Shown here: positions 8,272-16,402 of the stretch, one piece after another
Numbering within the stretch: position 1 is the first letter of the stretch
Layout: each line of letters starts with the position of its first letter
Assembly: GCA_937907165.1 (NCBI GenBank)
Contig: CALCUH010000104.1
Location: 1 to 28,758 of the forward strand
Length of the DNA: 28,758 nt
Source: an uncultured Bacteroidales bacterium
GTDB lineage: Bacteria > Bacteroidota > Bacteroidia > Bacteroidales > Paludibacteraceae
Direction: 5' to 3'
Notes under the pieces: model-generated
What the model saw: the letters and a program-made list of their open reading frames with translations, nothing else
Told to the model about the DNA's origin: nothing
Database searches by the model: none
Made by a program: the position numbers and the translations under genes

Positions 8272-8316
8272 CGTCTCTCCTAAAATAGGATAGAGACGAG
8301 GCAAGCCCCGTCTCTA
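8272..8316 (-). promoter_or_regulatory. Alternating hairpins between serC and serA
   Basis: Three related segments lie in the serC-serA gap: CGTCTCT (about 8272-8278), TAGAGACG (8291-8298) and CGTCTCTA (8309-8316). The middle segment can pair with either neighbour. On the minus-strand RNA, the first hairpin formed has an 11-bp stem with a single G-U pair and a CUUG tetraloop. The alternative downstream hairpin has 11 pairs with a two-base bulge and a loop of about 3 bases. The layout resembles an attenuator or processing site. No long T tract follows, so simple termination is not supported. Confidence 0.5.
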
Positions 8317-8334
8317 TGTTAGATAGTCAAATGA

Positions 8335-9420
8335 TTATTTGAACTTTGCCTCGTACTCGTCGATGCAGTCGATCAAAGCCTTAACGCTCTCCAAAGGCAA
8401 TGCGTTGTAGCAAGAAGCGCGGAAACCACCTACTGAACGGTGTCCCTTGATTCCTACCATGCCTCTCTCAGTGGCGAATGCCATGAAGTCTTTCTCGATT
8501 TCGTCTTTTCTGTCCAAAAGTTCGTCTTTCAACACGAAACAGATGTTCATGTAAGAACGGTCGTTCTTGTCTGCGATGGTTGGCTTGAAGATTTTGCTGT
8601 TGTCGATCTTGCTGTATAACAAGTTAGCGCGTTCCTCAGCGCGACGTTGCATCTCTTTCACACCACCTTGTTTCTTGATCCAGCGGAGGTTTAGCAATGC
8701 GGTGTAGACAGGCAATACCGGAGGAGTGTTGAACATTGAACCGTTAGCGGTGTGTGTGCGGTAATCCAACATAGTAGGGATGGAACCTTCCTCCTTGGTG
8801 AGAGCGTCCTCTTTTACGATTACGAAAGTGACACCTGCAGGCGCCAAGTTCTTTTGTGCACCACCATAGATGCAATCGTATTTAGCCACGTCGATCGGAC
8901 GGGAGAAAATGTCGGAAGACATATCAGCGATCAAACGTACAGGTACGTTAGGATCTGCGTGCAACTCTGTTCCGTAGATAGTGTTGTTGGTTGTGATGTG
9001 CAAGTAATCCAAGTCTGCTGGTACGGTGTAACCCTTTGGCAAATAGTTGTAAGTTGTGTCTGCGCTGGAAGCTACTTCTACAACCTCACCGAAACGTTTA
9101 GCCTCTTTCATGGCTTTCTTTGCCCATACGCCAGTGTTCACATAACCTGCCTTCTTGTGAAGGAAGTTGTAAGGAACCATGCAGAATTCCAAGCTGGCAC
9201 CACCTCCTAAGAAAAGAACTTTATAGCCGTCAGGAATGTTTAATAATTCCTTGAAAAGCGCTTCAGCTTCGTCTACTACTGGTTGGAAGTATTTCGCGCG
9301 GTGGCTGATTTCAAGAATAGAAAGACCGTGTCCTTCGAAATCCAAAACTGCCTTTGCGGTATCCTCAATCACTTCGCGTGGAAGGATGGAAGGACCAGCG
9401 TTAAAATTGTGCATCTTCAT
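8335..9420 (-). CDS. serC: Phosphoserine aminotransferase
   Basis: SerC is a pyridoxal-phosphate enzyme that transfers the amino group of glutamate to 3-phosphohydroxypyruvate, giving phosphoserine; it can also act in vitamin B6 synthesis in some bacteria. The 361-residue protein begins with the family hallmark HNFNAGPSILP. The PLP-binding loop GGGASLEFCMVPYNF is at about residues 75-89, and the Schiff-base lysine sits in GGAQKNLAP near residue 192. The C-terminal substrate-site segment GIKGHRSVGGFRASCYNA is at about residues 328-345. Length is normal. It precedes serA on the same strand with a 146-base gap to the chosen serA start, and has its own predicted promoter at 9477-9484. The two genes give the first two steps of serine synthesis; serB is not in the window. 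Confidence 0.96.
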   Translation of the reverse strand: MKMHNFNAGPSILPREVIEDTAKAVLDFEGHGLSILEISHRAKYFQPVVDEAEALFKELLNIPDGYKVLFLGGGASLEFCMVPYNFLHKKAGYVNTGVWAKKAMKEAKRFGEVVEVASSADTTYNYLPKGYTVPADLDYLHITTNNTIYGTELHADPNVPVRLIADMSSDIFSRPIDVAKYDCIYGGAQKNLAPAGVTFVIVKEDALTKEEGSIPTMLDYRTHTANGSMFNTPPVLPVYTALLNLRWIKKQGGVKEMQRRAEERANLLYSKIDNSKIFKPTIADKNDRSYMNICFVLKDELLDRKDEIEKDFMAFATERGMVGIKGHRSVGGFRASCYNALPLESVKALIDCIDEYEAKFK

Positions 9421-9476
9421 ATTTTAAAAATTTTTATATGATTATATTTTAAATTCTACTTTGAAAAATTTTTTCG

Positions 9477-9484
9477 CAAAGGTA
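9477..9484 (-). promoter_or_regulatory. Predicted serC promoter (-7 element)
   Basis: On the minus strand the octamer TACCTTTG matches the Bacteroidota -7 consensus TAnnTTTG exactly. A TTCG about 18 bases upstream is an imperfect -33 element. Transcription would start near 9470, giving a leader of about 50 bases before the serC ATG. Confidence 0.6.
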
Positions 9485-9736
9485 ACAATTTTCCCAAATG
9501 AACGAACATCTATTTTACTTTTTTTGCTAACAAAATGAATATTTTTTCTTTGTAAACCGCTAAAAATGTTAGATTTATGTGACAATTTGTATAAAAATAG
9601 CCGATATAACTATCATTTTGTTATTTTTATTGTTCATAACGTCGAATTGACTTACAAATTGTTCGAAAAACCATCTAAAAAAAATCTTTTAGGGTTTTTG
9701 AGGATTCCTTTATATGGAATTGGATGGTGTTGGGAT

Positions 9737-9770
9737 AAAAAGAGGAGGCGTCTGGACGGACGTCTCCTCT
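9737..9770 (-). terminator. Intrinsic terminator of the T9SS cargo operon
   Basis: On the minus strand, AGAGGAG-A-CGTC pairs with GACG-C-CTCCTCT (one A-C mismatch) and is followed by five T. It lies 22 bases past the stop of the PorP/SprF-like gene. The hairpin also forms from the plus strand, but there it lacks a long T tract. Confidence 0.8.
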
Positions 9771-9791
9771 TTCAAATAATGTCTTTACGGT

Positions 9792-10691
9792 TTATTGTTT
9801 TTGCTTTTTCCCTATACCATAAGAAAGTATCAACTCGTGTGTGTTTGAGGATACGTTTCTGTTGGAACCCAATCCTAAATCATAGGAGTATCCGAACCTG
9901 AATTTTTTCCATTCCATACCGAGTGTGATGGCCATGATGGAGTTGCCGCTATAGTGAAGGTCCGGACGGACGGCGAGACCTCCCCAGAACATTCTGTGGA
10001 AGTAGGCGAGCGATCCTATTTCAAGAAGGTTGGTCTTGTCGTGATGGACGTATGCCAAAGTCGGCCCTAAAATCCAGTTCTCGTTGATGTGGATGAGTCC
10101 TGTCCCGTAGAGGTAGAGATGACGCCCTGTCTTGAATGTGGTTGATTCTTTGTTGGTCAGGTGCGTCATGGATATACCTACGGTCCAATTAGGATTGGAG
10201 AACTCGAGACCGAGGTCGAAGTCTGGTGTGGTCTTCACTTCCTTTTCGTAAGGGTAGGTGTCGTTACCGTACTCCTGTTTGTCGGTCATTGTGTAATCGA
10301 AACCTCCGATATTTACACCTGCGCCGAGACCCATGGAGAGCAAGTACTTTTCGCTAAAGTCTATTTGGTAAGCGTACACGAGTTTCATGTTGGTGGTGTT
10401 ATGCCCTATACCCATATGATCGAAGGAGAAAGTGAATCCCATACCCGAATTGAGCTTGTTCACGTAGTTTGTGACGTTCAAAACGGTGGTCTTCGGACTA
10501 TTGTCGATGTCCGCCCATTGGAGTCTTCCATGTAGGAAAATGTCAATGTCTTCCGTATTTCCCGTAGCCGCCGGGTTTTTGTTTATACGGGAGAATATTT
10601 CTTGGGACAACAGCAAGTCTTGTTGAGCGTAACTGTTTAGTATGGTTGCGGACATTAACAATGCCCCTAATATATATTTTTTGCTTTTCAT
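9792..10691 (-). CDS. PorP/SprF-family type IX secretion outer-membrane protein
   Basis: The 299-residue protein has a signal peptide (residues 1-22, ending NSYAQ) and then the typical PorP/SprF start: QQDLLLSQEIFSRINKNPAATG. The rest is predicted beta-barrel with alternating aromatic and polar residues, such as the LSMGLGAGVNIGGFDY region and the final LILSYGIGKKQKQ. PorP/SprF proteins sit in the outer membrane and are needed for export or attachment of T9SS cargoes, especially those with CHU_C (type B) C-terminal domains. One such cargo is encoded two genes upstream. The start overlaps the stop of the OmpA-family gene by 4 bases, so translation is probably coupled. It is the last gene of the operon. 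This is most likely a dedicated partner of the cargo here, not the core PorP. Confidence 0.85.
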   Translation of the reverse strand: MKSKKYILGALLMSATILNSYAQQDLLLSQEIFSRINKNPAATGNTEDIDIFLHGRLQWADIDNSPKTTVLNVTNYVNKLNSGMGFTFSFDHMGIGHNTTNMKLVYAYQIDFSEKYLLSMGLGAGVNIGGFDYTMTDKQEYGNDTYPYEKEVKTTPDFDLGLEFSNPNWTVGISMTHLTNKESTTFKTGRHLYLYGTGLIHINENWILGPTLAYVHHDKTNLLEIGSLAYFHRMFWGGLAVRPDLHYSGNSIMAITLGMEWKKFRFGYSYDLGLGSNRNVSSNTHELILSYGIGKKQKQ

Positions 10692-11962
10692 TGCTTCTCG
10701 GAATTAGGATTGTCTTTTTTGATGATTTCCACGCGACGGTTTTTCTGGTGCTCTTCTTCCGTCTGGGCGTTTGGAACGGCAGGGTATGCTTTGCCTGCGC
10801 CATCGTAGGATAGTCTCTTTTTGTCGATGCCCATTTTGATGAGTTGGTCATAGACTACGCCAGCACGATCGTGTGACAACTGCTTGTTGTACTCGTCCGT
10901 TCCTCTCTCGTCGGTATGTCCGGTGATTTGAATGGTTGAGGTGGAGTCTTCGTTAATGAATTCGTAAATGTATTTGAACTCTTTTTCGTATGTCTCAATC
11001 ATTGTGCTTTTGTCGAACTCGAAGTAGAATATGCAGGTGTTGAAGTCCTTGCGTATTATTTTCACTGGGGTGGTGTCGATTGGTGCGGCTTCCACAATCG
11101 GTTCGGGCGTTTTCACGTTCGGACGGTAGATGTCGTCGCCTCCGCCTCTGTTGGAGATGAGGAACGGACATTTTTCGGCGACGACGAAGTTTTTGTCGTC
11201 AGCCCCGCTGTTGAAGTCTGCGGGAATCATTTCTGCGCCTCCTTGCTTTTTCATGAATTTCTTGAAGATGTTCACACCACCCAAAGTGTCTTTCCTTGTA
11301 GAGGAAAAATAGAAGGAAGTGTCTCCGATCAGTTGAGGAAAGTCCTCTTCCCCTTCGGAGTTCACGTCCGTCATGTTTTTAGGTGCGCTCCAAGTCTTGT
11401 TGTCCGCTTTCCTATCAATATACCAGATATCTCGTCCACCTTTACCTCCGTCTATTTCGGAAGAGAAGTAGATTCTTTTCCCTTTGTTGCCGATGGCTGG
11501 ATTGTACATTCCGCTGAATGGCTTTTTCTTGTAGGTCCAACGGCGGGAGATGAAAGTTACGCCCTCCTCTTGTTCTCGGGTTGACATATAGCCGTCGATG
11601 AGCAGTTTTTGCGGATTCCCCCATACGTTGTTTTTGAGGGTTACGCAGTAGAGCGTTCCTTGGTTGGAGTAGTAGAGCTGGTTGTTGTATTGGGCGAATT
11701 GTCCTTCGATGCCGAGCTCGCTCAAGTCTTTTTGCTCTTTGAAGTCTGCGATGTCCAGACTGTCGTTGAGGGTGGCCACATAGATTTTGCCGCCTCTCGA
11801 AAAAGCCAATTTGTTTTTCAGGAGAGACAGGCCTCCTTCGCTTTCGCTGGTGTTGATTGCGGAAGGTTCTACGGTGTAGCCCTCCATGAAGTTCCGTTCG
11901 ATGGCATAAGCACCTAAAGTGGATATGCTGAAAAGGAATATGATTATATTTCTCTTATTCAT
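10688..11962 (-). CDS. OmpA-family protein with PD40-type beta-propeller region
   Basis: This 424-residue envelope protein has a signal peptide (about 1-20). About 250 residues of PD40/TolB-like propeller repeats follow, with repeated phrases such as GKRIYFSSEIDGGKGGRDIWY and EEDFPQLIGDTSFYFSSTR. A C-terminal OmpA-like peptidoglycan-binding domain lies from about residue 308 to 415 (FYFEFDKST, then GHTDERGTDEYNKQLSHDRA, then NRRVEII). The layout is that of PorE-type proteins associated with T9SS, although no lipobox cysteine or carboxypeptidase-regulatory domain is obvious. It would tether the outer-membrane complex to peptidoglycan. It starts one base after the stop of the cargo gene and overlaps the PorP-like gene by 4 bases. 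Confidence 0.85.
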   Translation of the reverse strand: MNKRNIIIFLFSISTLGAYAIERNFMEGYTVEPSAINTSESEGGLSLLKNKLAFSRGGKIYVATLNDSLDIADFKEQKDLSELGIEGQFAQYNNQLYYSNQGTLYCVTLKNNVWGNPQKLLIDGYMSTREQEEGVTFISRRWTYKKKPFSGMYNPAIGNKGKRIYFSSEIDGGKGGRDIWYIDRKADNKTWSAPKNMTDVNSEGEEDFPQLIGDTSFYFSSTRKDTLGGVNIFKKFMKKQGGAEMIPADFNSGADDKNFVVAEKCPFLISNRGGGDDIYRPNVKTPEPIVEAAPIDTTPVKIIRKDFNTCIFYFEFDKSTMIETYEKEFKYIYEFINEDSTSTIQITGHTDERGTDEYNKQLSHDRAGVVYDQLIKMGIDKKRLSYDGAGKAYPAVPNAQTEEEHQKNRRVEIIKKDNPNSEKQ

Positions 11963-11963
11963 G

Positions 11964-14900
11964 TTATTTAGCTTTTACGATTTCAATTGTGCCTTTGATA
12001 GTTCTCTCGCTATTGCCTTTTTTGTCGATTAGTACGTAGACATAGACGCCTGGTGTGGCGGTTTTCCCTTTATAGGTTCCGTCCCATCCGTTGTTGGAGT
12101 GGGTGATGACGTCTCCGTATCGGTCATAGATATAGACTTCATAACCTTCCATGAAGATATCGTTCATTCCGTCGTTGCTGTGAGGCGTGAAGGCGGTTGG
12201 AATTTCTAATTCATCTTCTGGAACCCAAATCGCGTAAAATTTGGTGTCGGATGATATTTCGACTTCAACATAAGCGGCGTAGGAGTCGCCTGTGCCATCG
12301 GCTTTCGTGTTCCACTCTTTGAAGGTGTATCCTGCCTTTCCCGGTGCGAACGGAGTGACGATGGATTTGTCTTCCCATTGCGCCTTTAAAGTGACGATTC
12401 CGGTCTCTTCACGCACAAGTTCGGAGGTGTTTGCCATGTCATTATAGATGGCGGAGGATTCTCCGTTGATGTAAAGAACTAGTGGAGATATGTGCAACTC
12501 TATGTCTAATGTGTCACGGAGGTTACCGCAGTTAAACGCGAAGTAAGCCGCTGCTCCTGTAGAGTACAAGGAGAGATTCTTCTCCTGCATGGTTGTGGTA
12601 GGATCGTATTGTTTGAGAATCACGTAACTGTAATCTGTTCCGTTCGTCAAATAATTCGCATCCGTCGAATTGGATGTTTGAGGGGTGCTGCACACAGCTA
12701 ATTTCAGTCTGTTGGTAGGATTGTCTAAGTCCGAGTTGCGGGTGCAGTCGAAATATCCTGTTGGTGAGCAGAAAGCGAATTTTACGGTATGATTACCTTT
12801 CGGCATATAGACCGGATGAGAATAGAGACGTTCCCAAACGCTTGGTTTAGTGGAAACATTAACTACATTCACGCCATCCTCGTTGGTCACTTTCGTGTAT
12901 TGAGGGTATGCGTTTGTCCATGTTTTTTCCCAAACATTGGTTGTGCTTGTTAAGAATTCGTCTTGCAACCATCCTACGAAATCGCATGTGCTTTGCATGT
13001 TGTCTACGCTACTGCCGCCTTGCGTATCGAATGTCACGTTATAGACTTTCTTGTATTGGTTTGCGTCTAATTGTGTGGTCTCGTTCGCACCGATGGTGTA
13101 AACATGTTTATCCATTTTTCCGCTGGTGGCGCCGTTTCCGTCATAGACTACCGTATAGGTGCCAGGAACAGAAGGGTTAGGATCTTCCGATGGTTTCTCT
13201 TTTACGGTTAAATTGAGGGAGACGATGCTATCGCAACCAAATTTGTTCAAAAGATTCAAGAAGTGATATTTAGATTCTAACTCTGTGGTTTCGGTGATGT
13301 TGAATCCGTATTTTTTATAAATGCTTCCCTTTGAGATGGAGTCTTTCAGAAAAGTGGTGTCTGAAGGCGTTGCAACTGTGAGGTTCAGAATCTTGATTTC
13401 CTCGCACCCCGATTCGTTTGTTATAGTATCGAGGTAAACGCCCGTCTCCGTGTATTTCCTTCCTCCGAAGACATATTGGAATCCTTCGCAGATGGTGTCT
13501 GTGATGGTCTCAGGGTCGTTGATGCTGTAGAGGTTGGAACCGGCCGAGTAGGCGTAGGAAACGTTATAACCTGTTCCGTACATGTTAGCTACCACTCCGT
13601 TGGGCGATTTCAGCATGTGGGAACCGCTTGGAATGGTAAGGGTTGTGTAAAGCAGGTTTGGTTCTCCTTCCAATTCGTTGAACGTGGCGGTTATTTTTTC
13701 TCCGTCTAAAGTTACTTGTTCTTTATCCTTGGTCTTGATAATTAAGTTCAAGTAGTGATAGTCGATGCCTTTGTCGTATGTGGCGAAGTTGATTTCTTGG
13801 ATAGCTTGCTCAATAGGCGCTATATATTGGTAGGAAGGGCCTCCAGTAGGTCTTTCTTTGCCAGTGCATTTAGTACTTGTCATGTATTGGTACACTTCGA
13901 TTGGATTGGAACTTTCCAATATAAATACGCCATCTTCTTCTTTGTTTAAGAATACATGACTTTGGAATGGAGCTAATTCAGCGATGGCTTTCCCATTTTT
14001 GTAAATGGTCGCCCCTTTTTCAGCTGCGGTGCACTTGATTTGGTCTACCCAACCTGTTTTTAAAGGAATTACTACGAATTTTTGTCCCCATGAGGATACC
14101 GGATAGCAGACCTCCCAAAGATTGTCGCTGTCTCCTTCGATGGTAGGTTCTGGCACGTTGGAGGATTTGTTACCGGTAAAGACCGCCACCTTCTTGCCGT
14201 CCATCACGCGAATTTGTGATCCGGAAAAGTCTTTTCCTTCGTCTGCGCTAGTAGTTTGCACAAGGTATACTTCCCCCCTATTCAACGTTACAGTGAAAGG
14301 TTCGTTCGCTGCATGTCCATTGCTGGTTTTCAGGCTTGGTGTGATTTCCACTTCAGTTCCGTTTTCGAAAGCGATTATGGAAAAGATGGCGGGAGAATAA
14401 GAGTATTTGTAGTCTGTGGAACGGGCGTTGTTCATTTGTGTGACATAATATGAGCCACATGATGATGTAGGAAGCGCCACGGTACATTCCATTGAACAAT
14501 ATTGAGAATTGGACAAGTAAACAGATATGGAATCCGTTGAGGTGATATGAAGAGTCTTATTGAGTGCTTCCCCGTAGAGAGTCGTGTTGAAGTCATCATA
14601 TGGTATATCCACTAATTGGGTGCTGTTGGCCGCCATGGAAATCGTTTTGAAGAATCCGAGTGCGTCGTTTTCTATAGTTACATCGCAAGCTCTCGACGAT
14701 GAGATGGTTATGCCTAATTGGTAGAAGTCTTTCGAACCGTAGTTGTGGAGGTCGCAATTTTGAAGGAACGCCACCCAGAAATCTTTTCCTTGGGTTGTCT
14801 GGTTCAATGAAGGACAGCCGCCTTCGCCCGAACCGCCACCTTTCTCCCACATAGCGTAGAGTTTCGTGTCGGCTGTGATTTTCAGACTTGCGCCTCCTTT

Positions 14901-15875
14901 ATAAGATTTCCCTTTGCCGTCAGGTTTGGTGTTCCAGAAGGTGAATGTGTATCCTTCCTTTGTCGGAGTGGGAAGCTTTATGGACGCTTCTTTCCATTGC
15001 GCTTTCAACTCGACCACACCGCCATTTTCGCGTACGATATTTCGGGTTGGCTCTTTGTCCGTGTATTTAAGTGAGGTAGCACCATCTTTGGAAAGAACGA
15101 AGTCTGCGAATTTGAAATCAGAGCGTACGTTGTCTCTGATATTTCCTCCGTTGATGGCGATGTAGACAGGGGTTGTGTCGTTGGCGAAGATGGTGAATTT
15201 GCGTTCTACCAACTCGTTGGATGCTTCATAGTATTCTATAATAGCGGCGCTTTTTTCTTCTCCTTTGGTCAGCAATCCCAAGTCATTGCAATATATGGTT
15301 TGGGGCTGATCGCATGCCGAACATTTGAACCTCATTTCCCATTCGGAAGTCAAATCTTGGTACCCGGTTGGAGAGCAGACTTTAAAGGAGAGCTCGTAAT
15401 CTCCCGCTGGCATGAAAATAGGTTGAGAGTAGAGCCGTTCTCGAGTTTTCCCTTTGGGGTTGATGGAAACGGAGGTGACTCCATCTGTGGTTGAAAGTGT
15501 GATTAATTTGAGGTCAATGTCGTCGTAACCAGCTTCTGTGGAGATGTTAAACCAATTATTCTCCATGTTCTGGGTGATTTCGGTCAGCAGTTGCTCGTGG
15601 ATCCATCCTTGAAAGGTGTAGTCCGCCTTCATGTCGGCGATTGAATCTCCGCCTTGCGTGTCGAAAGAGACGTTGTACGAGCGTACGAAACTGTTTGGAT
15701 CCAAGTTTGTCGTTTCTTCTACCCCTATTGCAAAGGTATGGTCGTCCATTTCTCCGCTTGTCGCACCGTTTCCGTCATATTTGACGGTATATGCGTCTTG
15801 GGGCGTTTGTGCAAATGTTCCCAAATGAACTGCAAAAAGCAGGGAACATAACAACATCGATTTTTTTAAATGCAT
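11964..15875 (-). CDS. Large secreted adhesin-like T9SS cargo with InlB-type repeats and CHU_C domain
   Basis: The 1303-residue protein has a signal peptide (1-22). Residues about 27-345 form a module that opens with a Listeria-Bacteroides (InlB B / Flg_new) repeat (YDGNGATSG, FDTQGG), carries a beta-rich insert, and closes with a second repeat (FWNTKPDGKGKSY, LYAMWE). Residues about 355-790 resemble the IgGFc-binding N-terminal family (GKDFWVAFLQN, SGSQIRVMDGKKVAVFTG). Two adhesin-type repeats with GCEEIKILNLTV and GCDSIVSLNLTV follow at about 795-890. Residues about 906-1217 repeat the first module as a diverged internal duplication. The final 85 residues are a CHU_C/gliding-motility C-terminal domain (PTAFTPHSNDGMND, IYDRYG, WDGTYKG), a type B T9SS export signal. 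It is the first gene of the operon with OmpA- and PorP-like genes. It probably acts on the cell surface in adhesion; the ligand is unknown. Confidence 0.85.
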   Translation of the reverse strand: MHLKKSMLLCSLLFAVHLGTFAQTPQDAYTVKYDGNGATSGEMDDHTFAIGVEETTNLDPNSFVRSYNVSFDTQGGDSIADMKADYTFQGWIHEQLLTEITQNMENNWFNISTEAGYDDIDLKLITLSTTDGVTSVSINPKGKTRERLYSQPIFMPAGDYELSFKVCSPTGYQDLTSEWEMRFKCSACDQPQTIYCNDLGLLTKGEEKSAAIIEYYEASNELVERKFTIFANDTTPVYIAINGGNIRDNVRSDFKFADFVLSKDGATSLKYTDKEPTRNIVRENGGVVELKAQWKEASIKLPTPTKEGYTFTFWNTKPDGKGKSYKGGASLKITADTKLYAMWEKGGGSGEGGCPSLNQTTQGKDFWVAFLQNCDLHNYGSKDFYQLGITISSSRACDVTIENDALGFFKTISMAANSTQLVDIPYDDFNTTLYGEALNKTLHITSTDSISVYLSNSQYCSMECTVALPTSSCGSYYVTQMNNARSTDYKYSYSPAIFSIIAFENGTEVEITPSLKTSNGHAANEPFTVTLNRGEVYLVQTTSADEGKDFSGSQIRVMDGKKVAVFTGNKSSNVPEPTIEGDSDNLWEVCYPVSSWGQKFVVIPLKTGWVDQIKCTAAEKGATIYKNGKAIAELAPFQSHVFLNKEEDGVFILESSNPIEVYQYMTSTKCTGKERPTGGPSYQYIAPIEQAIQEINFATYDKGIDYHYLNLIIKTKDKEQVTLDGEKITATFNELEGEPNLLYTTLTIPSGSHMLKSPNGVVANMYGTGYNVSYAYSAGSNLYSINDPETITDTICEGFQYVFGGRKYTETGVYLDTITNESGCEEIKILNLTVATPSDTTFLKDSISKGSIYKKYGFNITETTELESKYHFLNLLNKFGCDSIVSLNLTVKEKPSEDPNPSVPGTYTVVYDGNGATSGKMDKHVYTIGANETTQLDANQYKKVYNVTFDTQGGSSVDNMQSTCDFVGWLQDEFLTSTTNVWEKTWTNAYPQYTKVTNEDGVNVVNVSTKPSVWERLYSHPVYMPKGNHTVKFAFCSPTGYFDCTRNSDLDNPTNRLKLAVCSTPQTSNSTDANYLTNGTDYSYVILKQYDPTTTMQEKNLSLYSTGAAAYFAFNCGNLRDTLDIELHISPLVLYINGESSAIYNDMANTSELVREETGIVTLKAQWEDKSIVTPFAPGKAGYTFKEWNTKADGTGDSYAAYVEVEISSDTKFYAIWVPEDELEIPTAFTPHSNDGMNDIFMEGYEVYIYDRYGDVITHSNNGWDGTYKGKTATPGVYVYVLIDKKGNSERTIKGTIEIVKAK

Positions 15876-15922
15876 AATTATTTAATTTATTATTTGTTTA
15901 TCTATAGGATAACATCATTACA

Positions 15923-15930
15923 CAAAGGTG
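15923..15930 (-). promoter_or_regulatory. Predicted promoter of the T9SS cargo operon (-7 element)
   Basis: On the minus strand CACCTTTG differs at one position from the -7 consensus TAnnTTTG. It lies about 48 bases before the ATG of the cargo gene, with no strong -33 match. This is weaker than the serC example. Confidence 0.4.
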
Positions 15931-16078
15931 CGATTTGCTATATTGAAATTTATATAGAATATTTATTCTAAAACCTTTTGCCACAAATCTATAATCTACA
16001 AAAATATAATCTTCTTGAAACATCTCAAAAAGAAATAAAAATATTTAACAAACAAATAATAAGGAGATTGTTATTGAC

Positions 16079-16112
16079 GAAAAAAAGAGGACCTGCTTTT
16101 TGGCAAGTCCTC
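16079..16112 (-). terminator. Intrinsic terminator of the five-gene tubulin-like operon
   Basis: A 10-bp stem with one mismatch (GAGGACCTGC at 16087-16096 with GGCAAGTCCTC at 16102-16112) is flanked by an A tract at 16080-16086, which reads as a run of T after the hairpin on the minus strand. It lies about 290 bases past the last stop codon, leaving a long 3' untranslated region. Confidence 0.75.
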
Positions 16113-16402
16113 TTCACCCCTTCATTAGTGTGTTGTTCTTTTAGTCTCCTCCGTGGAGGAAATCATTCTGATAAGTATAAAAATTGTGTTGTTCTATATA
16201 ACCCTTTTTATAAATTGGGATGTTCTATTATTAACCGAAAAAAATTCTTTCTTCTTTCGATTGCTAAGTTATAGTATTTATCTTGTGTGGAATTGGAATA
16301 ATTGGTCCCGAAATTGTACTTTTTATTCAAAGCATGTGAATTTTCGTTCAAAAAGCACGGTGAAATAGGAAAATTTATGCAGCATACATTCCAAAGACCT
16401 TT

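Larger units (their letters stand above)
9421..9791. other. Intergenic region between serC and porP-like gene
   Basis: This AT-rich spacer carries the serC promoter at its left end and the terminator of the T9SS operon (9737-9770) at its right end. A plus-strand frame from 9566 runs through that terminator and antisense to the porP-like gene, and I do not regard it as coding. I see nothing else. Confidence 0.6.
15876..16402. other. Intergenic region between the tubulin-like operon and the T9SS operon
   Basis: This is AT-rich sequence with two recognisable elements: the minus-strand terminator at 16079-16112 and the promoter of the 1303-residue cargo at 15923-15930. The two operons run in the same direction but are thus separate transcription units. 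Short plus-strand frames here (for example 15978-16274) run across the terminator and have no recognisable content. Confidence 0.6.

Noticed and set aside
9566..9901. Plus-strand frame of 111 codons between serC and the porP-like gene
   Set aside because: It crosses a terminator hairpin and overlaps the porP-like gene antisense; its hydrophobic stretches reflect AT-rich DNA.
15978..16274. Plus-strand frame of 98 codons upstream of the cargo operon
   Set aside because: It reads through the 16079-16112 hairpin, has no domain pattern, and no promoter or start signal was seen.
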